DNA of 10,132 bases. Origin: CAZGUG01 sp964529035. Lineage in GTDB: Bacteria; Bacillota; Clostridia; Ch29. The notes below the pieces were generated by a model. The model saw nothing but the letters and a program-made list of their open reading frames with translations, did no database searches and was not told the DNA's origin. Location: NCBI GenBank assembly GCA_964529035.1, contig CAZGUG010000065.1, positions 1 through 10,132 on the forward strand. The letters are read 5' to 3'. A program made the translations under genes and the position numbers. Within the stretch, counting starts at the first letter, position 1. Each line of letters opens with the position of its first letter. This document shows positions 6,434-10,132 of this stretch, one piece after another.

Positions 6434-6439
6434 ATTATA
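6434..6439 (-). promoter_or_regulatory. -10 box of the raiA RNA promoter, cut by the gap
   Basis: A perfect TATAAT on the minus strand abuts the N run. Five bases (TAAGT) separate it from the first base of the closing stem, the normal distance to a start of transcription. The -35 would lie in the unsequenced gap. Confidence 0.65.
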
Positions 6440-6539
6440 NNNNNNNNNNNNNNNNNNNNNNNNNNNNNNNNNNNNNNNNNNNNNNNNNNNNNNNNNNNNN
6501 NNNNNNNNNNNNNNNNNNNNNNNNNNNNNNNNNNNNNNN
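6440..6539. other. assembly gap, 100 N placeholder between flagellar genes and raiA RNA
   Basis: Exactly 100 N, again a placeholder of unknown true length. It begins at the raiA RNA -10 box and ends at the stop codon of the FliT/FlgN-like gene. The flagellar terminator, the -35 of the RNA promoter and possibly further genes are hidden. B. subtilis order supports the join but not its length. Confidence 0.98.
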
Positions 6540-7013
6540 TTATTTCTTTTTATCGAAAAAGCTCCCCGATGCAGAGGCCGCACTGCCCTCGTACAATGCA
6601 ACGCTCTTTTGCCCCTGTCTTATCCTTTTCAGTTTTTCCTTGACCTGTTCCATTGCCAGAACCAGTTTTTCGTGGTTGTCCTTCTCCAAAAGCTGTATGT
6701 TTTCGATGGTCTCCACTATTTTGGCTATAATGCTTACAAGGGTTTTCCCCTCATCACCGGTTTCAATATCCCCTATATCCCTGAGGGTCTTGACACCCAG
6801 CTTCTTTTTTATTCTGTCGAGTTCATCCTGAAAAGCATTATCGCACCAGTCTATATAGTCTATAACTTTTTGTTTCTTGTCCACCAGGGGGGCCAGCACT
6901 GCAAGGTCGTGGCTGTCAATGGCTTCCTTCTGCTGCCTGGTAAACTTTTCTATCTGTTTTAGCTTGTCAAGCTTTTCCTCACTGTACCTTACAAGTTTCG
7001 TAAGCTCCACCAT
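6540..7013 (-). CDS. FliT/FlgN-like flagellar export chaperone candidate
   Basis: A 157-residue, almost wholly helical, charged protein with long coiled-coil stretches: residues 2-55 (SEEKLDKLKQIEKFTRQQKE and on) and about 95-137 (VETIENIQLLEKDNHEK, then MEQVKEKLKRIRQGQ). It ends in a Ser/Ala-rich tail and FFDKKK. This shape, and a tail of K-Y-x-FFDKKK type, is what I associate with clostridial FlgN/FliT-like proteins, which hold filament-cap or hook-junction subunits before export. It begins 14 bases after the fliS stop, in the position fliT has in B. subtilis. I start at ATG 7011-7013 (AGGGGG ten bases upstream, giving MVELTKLVRYSEEK); the frame stays open further upstream but would overlap fliS and has an unhelical, Arg-rich sequence. 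The stop codon TAA touches the gap. FliT against FlgN is not decided. Confidence 0.8.
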   Translation of the reverse strand: MVELTKLVRYSEEKLDKLKQIEKFTRQQKEAIDSHDLAVLAPLVDKKQKVIDYIDWCDNAFQDELDRIKKKLGVKTLRDIGDIETGDEGKTLVSIIAKIVETIENIQLLEKDNHEKLVLAMEQVKEKLKRIRQGQKSVALYEGSAASASGSFFDKKK

Positions 7014-7027
7014 ACCCCATATTCCCC

Positions 7028-7417
7028 CTATTTCCCGTATTTTATCTGCCTGACGCTTACAAGGGCGCCTTCCCATGCCTCCCTCAGACCTGTTATTATA
7101 CCGAGGACATCCTTAAGTTTTTTGCAGTCCTTTTCAACGTTTCCGTCCCTTAAGTTTACAAGCACAAAGTCGTAAAGCGTATACAACTGATGGGATATAC
7201 CCACACTCATGTCCAAAGACATCATCAGTTCGTTTAGTATATCCTGGCCCCTCAGCAGTACCTGGTTGGCCTTTTCATAATTATTCTGCCGAATATACAG
7301 CATCCCCTGCTTTATATTCTTTTCAAGGCCTTTGTACATCAGCACGACCAGTTCTTCCGGCCCTGCCGTGGTTACCGAATTCTGCCTGTAGTTCTGATAT
7401 GGATTCTTTATTGCCAT
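7028..7417 (-). CDS. fliS: flagellar export chaperone FliS
   Basis: FliS binds the C-terminal helix of flagellin in the cytoplasm, stops premature polymerisation and delivers it to the flagellar export gate. The 129 residues match the usual 125-135. The family start NPYQNYRQNSVTTAGPEELVVLMYKGL (residues 5-31) is clear, followed by the helical bundle with YEKANQVLLRGQDILNELMMSLD and LYTLYDFVLVNLRDGN, and a C-terminal LREAWEGAL helix. ATG 7415-7417 has GGGGGAG five bases upstream. It starts 18 bases after fliD and is followed 14 bases later by the FliT/FlgN-like gene, so all three share a transcript. No flagellin gene is in the window. Confidence 0.96.
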   Translation of the reverse strand: MAIKNPYQNYRQNSVTTAGPEELVVLMYKGLEKNIKQGMLYIRQNNYEKANQVLLRGQDILNELMMSLDMSVGISHQLYTLYDFVLVNLRDGNVEKDCKKLKDVLGIITGLREAWEGALVSVRQIKYGK

Positions 7418-7435
7418 TTAAACTCCCCCCGTCCA

Positions 7436-9277
7436 TCAGTTCCCCCAGAACATAAGCTGCTGTGACAGCCACATGCTTTGGCTGTTCATCTGTTCAAGCG
7501 CTTTCTCCATTGCGGTGAACTGTCTCCAGTATCTGTCCTCAACCCTTAAAAGATATTCTTCCATGTTCTCTATCCGCTTGTCCATATCCCTTATTCTCTG
7601 GCCTATGTAGCTGCTGTCATACGTTGTTAAATTGGTGGAACTGCCCGCTCTTTCTGACAGTCTTGTTATGCCGCTGCCCACCGCATCGTACAGCCTTACT
7701 GCTATGCCCTTTTGGTCGTCTGTCTCACCGCTGCTGTTAAACAGCCTTGCTACGCCCTCCGGGTCATTGTTAAGGGCTTCCATCAGCCTGTTCTCGTCTA
7801 TGCTGAGCCTGCCCATGTCCTTGTAGCTGCGGGTGCCTATGCCTATTGCACTCAAAGCGCTGTAGGCCGACCCGGTTTCCTTGACCTCCTGGTACATCAG
7901 GGTCCTCATCCCGGATACTATTGAATTCAAAACGGGGTCGTTTCGCAAAAGGCCGCTTCTGGCCTTTTCTTCCCACAGCTCCGCTTCCCTGTCGCTCATT
8001 GCTTCCTTCTGCTGGTCGGTAAGCGGTGGATAGTCCCTGAACCTCTCTTCATACAGCTTACCGTTTATCGCGTCTATCATTTTATTATACTCGTCCACGA
8101 AGTTTTTTATGGTATCAAATACTCCCTGGGTATCTTTCTGTACGTTCACTGTCACCGGGCCCTCCGATACCGACCTTAAGTCATAGCTTATACCGTCTAT
8201 GGTAAAATTGTTGCTGCTCTTGCTTATCGCAACTTCGTTCAGTAAAATTTCCGCATTGGTTCCGCCGGCTGCACCGTCTATCTGCAGCGCACCACCGGCG
8301 CCGAAAAGATTACCCTCGATATTTTCTATTAAAACACCGGCACCCGCACCGTATTCCCCGGACTTTATTATGACTTTGTCGGTTATCGAATCGTAATAGG
8401 CCTGCACCCCGGCATCGGTGTTTTTGTTTATATCGCTTATGATGCCGCCCAGGGTTTTGTTTTCATCGGCGCCTCCTTCACTGAAATCGTAGGAGAACTC
8501 CTGCCCGTTTATTCTGAATTTTATGGTTTCGTTTGCCCCGTCAAAGGGGCTGTACTTGAACCTGTCAACCATACTTTTTAGCGAAGCGTTTATATTTACC
8601 TTAAAGGAATCGCCGTCTTGAAAGCCCAATGCTCCGAGGGCGTCGTTTTCACCGCTTTTAAGTATTATCTGCGGCTTGTAATCTCCCGCCGGCTGCAGGG
8701 TAATTTTGTTCAAATTGGTGCCGTCGGTAATGTGGCCTACGGATAGTCGCCCTGCACCGAAGGAAGCATCAATCCGGCCCTGCAGTTCATTTGCCAGATC
8801 CTCTATATTGTAGTTACCCTCTGCGATTGTCAGTGTTCTTTCAACCCCGTCCAGGCTTATCTTGAACTGGTTATTGGAAGAATCGATGGATACCGTGTCA
8901 CCTATGTAACCGCTCTCAAGGACCCTTGAAAGGCTGCCGCCGCTTTCGGCCGCCGCCTGTGTCGCAAGGCTTATAACCTCCAGGGTATGGCTGCCTTCCC
9001 GGGCCGCCGGCCCCGCCACAACACCGGCGACAGAATCGTTGCTTAATGATACGCTGTTTTTAATAAGGTTGGACTGCAGTCTCATGTCAAACACAATATT
9101 TCTGAAAGCAAGCAGCTGTGAATTAATGCTCCTGTAGTCATCCCGCTGCCACTGCAGTACCTGCCTGCTCTGGTAGAGCCTGTCGGCCTTCATTCTCTCT
9201 GCTCTCATCATATCGGTAACAAGCCTGTCTATGTCCATGCCGGAAGCCAGTCCGCCTATCCTGATTGGATTGTACAT
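7436..9277 (-). CDS. fliD: flagellar filament capping protein FliD (HAP2)
   Basis: FliD forms the cap at the filament tip under which flagellin subunits fold into place. The N-terminal domain has the family signature IGGLASGMDIDRLVTDMMRAERM (residues 7-29), then WQRDDYRSINSQLLAFRN. Two regions resemble flagellin hook IN motifs, about 138-200 and 253-320 (FRINGQEFSYDF, LGGIISDINKNTDAGVQAYYD, VIIKSGEYGAGAGV). The C-terminal domain starts near 355 (NNFTIDGISYDLRSV, then FDTIKNFVDEYNKMIDAIN) and ends with a coiled-coil helix (IRDMDKRIENMEEYLLRVEDRYWRQF) and SMWLSQQL. At 613 residues it is longer than B. subtilis FliD (about 500), the extra length lying in the exposed middle. ATG 9275-9277 follows GGAGGTGAG. 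flaG ends 43 bases upstream. Confidence 0.96.
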   Translation of the reverse strand: MYNPIRIGGLASGMDIDRLVTDMMRAERMKADRLYQSRQVLQWQRDDYRSINSQLLAFRNIVFDMRLQSNLIKNSVSLSNDSVAGVVAGPAAREGSHTLEVISLATQAAAESGGSLSRVLESGYIGDTVSIDSSNNQFKISLDGVERTLTIAEGNYNIEDLANELQGRIDASFGAGRLSVGHITDGTNLNKITLQPAGDYKPQIILKSGENDALGALGFQDGDSFKVNINASLKSMVDRFKYSPFDGANETIKFRINGQEFSYDFSEGGADENKTLGGIISDINKNTDAGVQAYYDSITDKVIIKSGEYGAGAGVLIENIEGNLFGAGGALQIDGAAGGTNAEILLNEVAISKSSNNFTIDGISYDLRSVSEGPVTVNVQKDTQGVFDTIKNFVDEYNKMIDAINGKLYEERFRDYPPLTDQQKEAMSDREAELWEEKARSGLLRNDPVLNSIVSGMRTLMYQEVKETGSAYSALSAIGIGTRSYKDMGRLSIDENRLMEALNNDPEGVARLFNSSGETDDQKGIAVRLYDAVGSGITRLSERAGSSTNLTTYDSSYIGQRIRDMDKRIENMEEYLLRVEDRYWRQFTAMEKALEQMNSQSMWLSQQLMFWGN

Positions 9278-9320
9278 ACCCTCTCACCTCCCTGACCCAA
9301 CTTCATACCAACCGGGGACA

Positions 9321-9695
9321 TCAAATCTTTCTGTCCACAAGAAGCCCCGCCATCTCCCACATCTTTGCCACCATGTCCAGAATCTTCTCGGGCGGTATCT
9401 CCCTTATTATTTCATCGGTTTCGTCGTTTATGACCTTCACCATTATTTCCTTTGTTCCCTCGTGTATCGAGAACTCGAACCGCTTGTCCGCACCCTTCAG
9501 GGCTTTATTGGCATTTTCTATGGCTTCGATGAGATGCTGTTCACCGATTGATATCGTTTCGTTCGGTGTGCTTTTGTTTTTACTTTCAACCACATCTTTG
9601 GCCTCTTTTGCCGCTTCCGGCTTCGCTTTATCCTTGGTATCGGTATCCGGAAACCTCGATGCGGGCCGCACTGCATTTATACTGTCCACCTTCAC
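9321..9695 (-). CDS. flaG: flagellar protein FlaG
   Basis: A 124-residue protein. Residues 1-50 are polar, low-complexity and rich in Lys, Ala, Asp and Ser (RPASRFPDTDTKDKAKPEAAKEAKD), and the FlaG domain follows at about 52-124: ISIGEQHLIEAIENANKAL, RFEFSIHEGTKEIMVKVINDETDEIIREIPPEKILDMVAKMWEMAGLLVDRKI. The run of EIIREIPPEK is the hallmark. FlaG is associated with filament length and fliD operons; its mechanism is poorly known. I start at GTG 9693-9695, with AGGGGG seven bases upstream. The open frame continues upstream to an ATG at 9758, but that version lacks a ribosome binding site and would cover the promoter candidate. Confidence 0.93.
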   Translation of the reverse strand: MKVDSINAVRPASRFPDTDTKDKAKPEAAKEAKDVVESKNKSTPNETISIGEQHLIEAIENANKALKGADKRFEFSIHEGTKEIMVKVINDETDEIIREIPPEKILDMVAKMWEMAGLLVDRKI

Positions 9696-9736
9696 ATTAG
9701 CACCCCCTTGTATATTACCTGACTGCCCTATTAAAT

Positions 9737-9764
9737 ATATCGTCACACAGCGTGTCATACCTTA
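9737..9764 (-). promoter_or_regulatory. sigma-D (flagellar) promoter candidate upstream of flaG
   Basis: TAAG (9761-9764), 16 bases, then GACGATAT (9737-9744) on the minus strand. The sigma-D consensus is TAAA, 14-16 bases, GCCGATAT, so 10 of 12 positions match. Transcription would start near 9730, about 35 bases before the flaG GTG. Flagellar filament genes are usual sigma-D targets. Confidence 0.5.
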
Positions 9765-9788
9765 GCATTTAACAGCGTTTGCCGTCCC

Positions 9789-10132
9789 TCATTCGTTCTG
9801 CCAGGCATCCAGCTTCTGCATGACCAGGTCATAGGTTTGCCTTGATATATCCGGCAGTCCGCCCAAAATTCTTTCGGCTTCGCTAAATCCCTTTTGTATG
9901 GCCCCCCTTAGTACCGTCAGCTTGCCTTTGTCACCACCCGACAGCGCCTTTGCAAATTCCACAATACGGTCGCTTACCTTTTCGGCGCTCAGCTCTCCCC
10001 CCTCTGCGATAAGGGCCTGGGCCCGGGTACGCATCTCGCTTGTTACCGGTACCATCTTGTCGCCGTCGGTTCCCAGCGCCTGTTTGTATTTGACGCCCTG
10101 TTCCCTTAAAAGCTGCTCCACAAGCTGTCTTA
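9789..10132 (-). CDS. C-terminal part of a flagellar-neighbourhood protein with DUF5610-like pattern
   Basis: The frame is open to the window edge, where the last codons read RQLVEQLLREQGVKYKQAL, so the true start is upstream; GTG at 10121 is only an internal codon. 114 residues are visible. The pattern ALIAEGGELSAEKVSDRIVEFAKALSGGDKGKLTVLRGAIQKGFSEAERILGGLPDISRQTYDLVMQKLDAW, helical with a conserved-looking GGD, LRGAIQKGF and LPDIS, resembles domains filed as DUF5610, often in proteins encoded near flagellar genes. I know no function. It ends in TGA 93 bases before flaG. Family name is from memory and tentative; that it is a real gene fragment is secure. Confidence 0.75.
   Translation of the reverse strand, partial: RQLVEQLLREQGVKYKQALGTDGDKMVPVTSEMRTRAQALIAEGGELSAEKVSDRIVEFAKALSGGDKGKLTVLRGAIQKGFSEAERILGGLPDISRQTYDLVMQKLDAWQNE

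Noticed and set aside
7014..7076. N-terminal extension of the FliT/FlgN-like protein overlapping fliS
   Set aside because: The extra residues are Arg-rich and non-helical, and a good ATG with GGGGG upstream lies between the genes.
7770..7976. Second minus-strand frame inside fliD
   Set aside because: Lies wholly within the intact fliD frame, with a basic, low-complexity product and no ribosome binding site.

Overview
The window looks like a moderate-GC Clostridia-type Firmicute chromosome: frequent AGG/AGA and ATA codons, strong GGAGG-like ribosome binding sites, intrinsic terminators, and Firmicute forms of SecA, long HPF and the flagellar filament genes. Every supported gene is on the minus strand, so transcription runs from high to low coordinates. 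Two runs of exactly 100 N (1330-1429 and 6440-6539) are scaffold placeholders of unknown true length, so the window is three contigs. The first run cuts both secA and prfB.

In transcription order: (1) 10132-6540, flagellar filament genes: the C-terminal part of an unknown protein with a DUF5610-like pattern, flaG, fliD (filament cap), fliS (flagellin chaperone) and a FliT/FlgN-like small coiled-coil protein. A sigma-D-like promoter candidate precedes flaG. (2) 6539-5814, a non-coding stretch. It holds the second gap, a structured RNA of about 230 nt that I assign to the raiA motif (closed by a 13-bp end-to-end stem that runs into a U tract), a cluster of three perfect DnaA boxes plus one near-perfect box next to a perfect Spo0A-box heptamer, and the hpf promoter. 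(3) 5813-5286, hpf (raiA/yvyD), long-form ribosome hibernation factor, followed by a strong hairpin. (4) 5066-3764, a two-gene unit of unknown function (a 214-aa soluble protein and a DUF5317-type membrane protein) ending in a textbook terminator. (5) 3736-692, secA with its own promoter, the first gap, then prfB (RF2). (6) 614-1, the start of tex.

The order fliD-fliS-(fliT-like)-hpf-secA-prfB is the same as in Bacillus subtilis (fliD-fliS-fliT-yvyD-secA-prfB). This supports the scaffold order and the gene calls, and it marks the raiA RNA/DnaA-box region and the two unknown genes as insertions in an old syntenic block. The genes fall into flagellar assembly, ribosome hibernation, protein export and translation termination. 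The most unusual part is 5840-6440, where a conserved non-coding RNA, replication-initiator sites and a sporulation-regulator-like site sit directly upstream of the hibernation factor gene.
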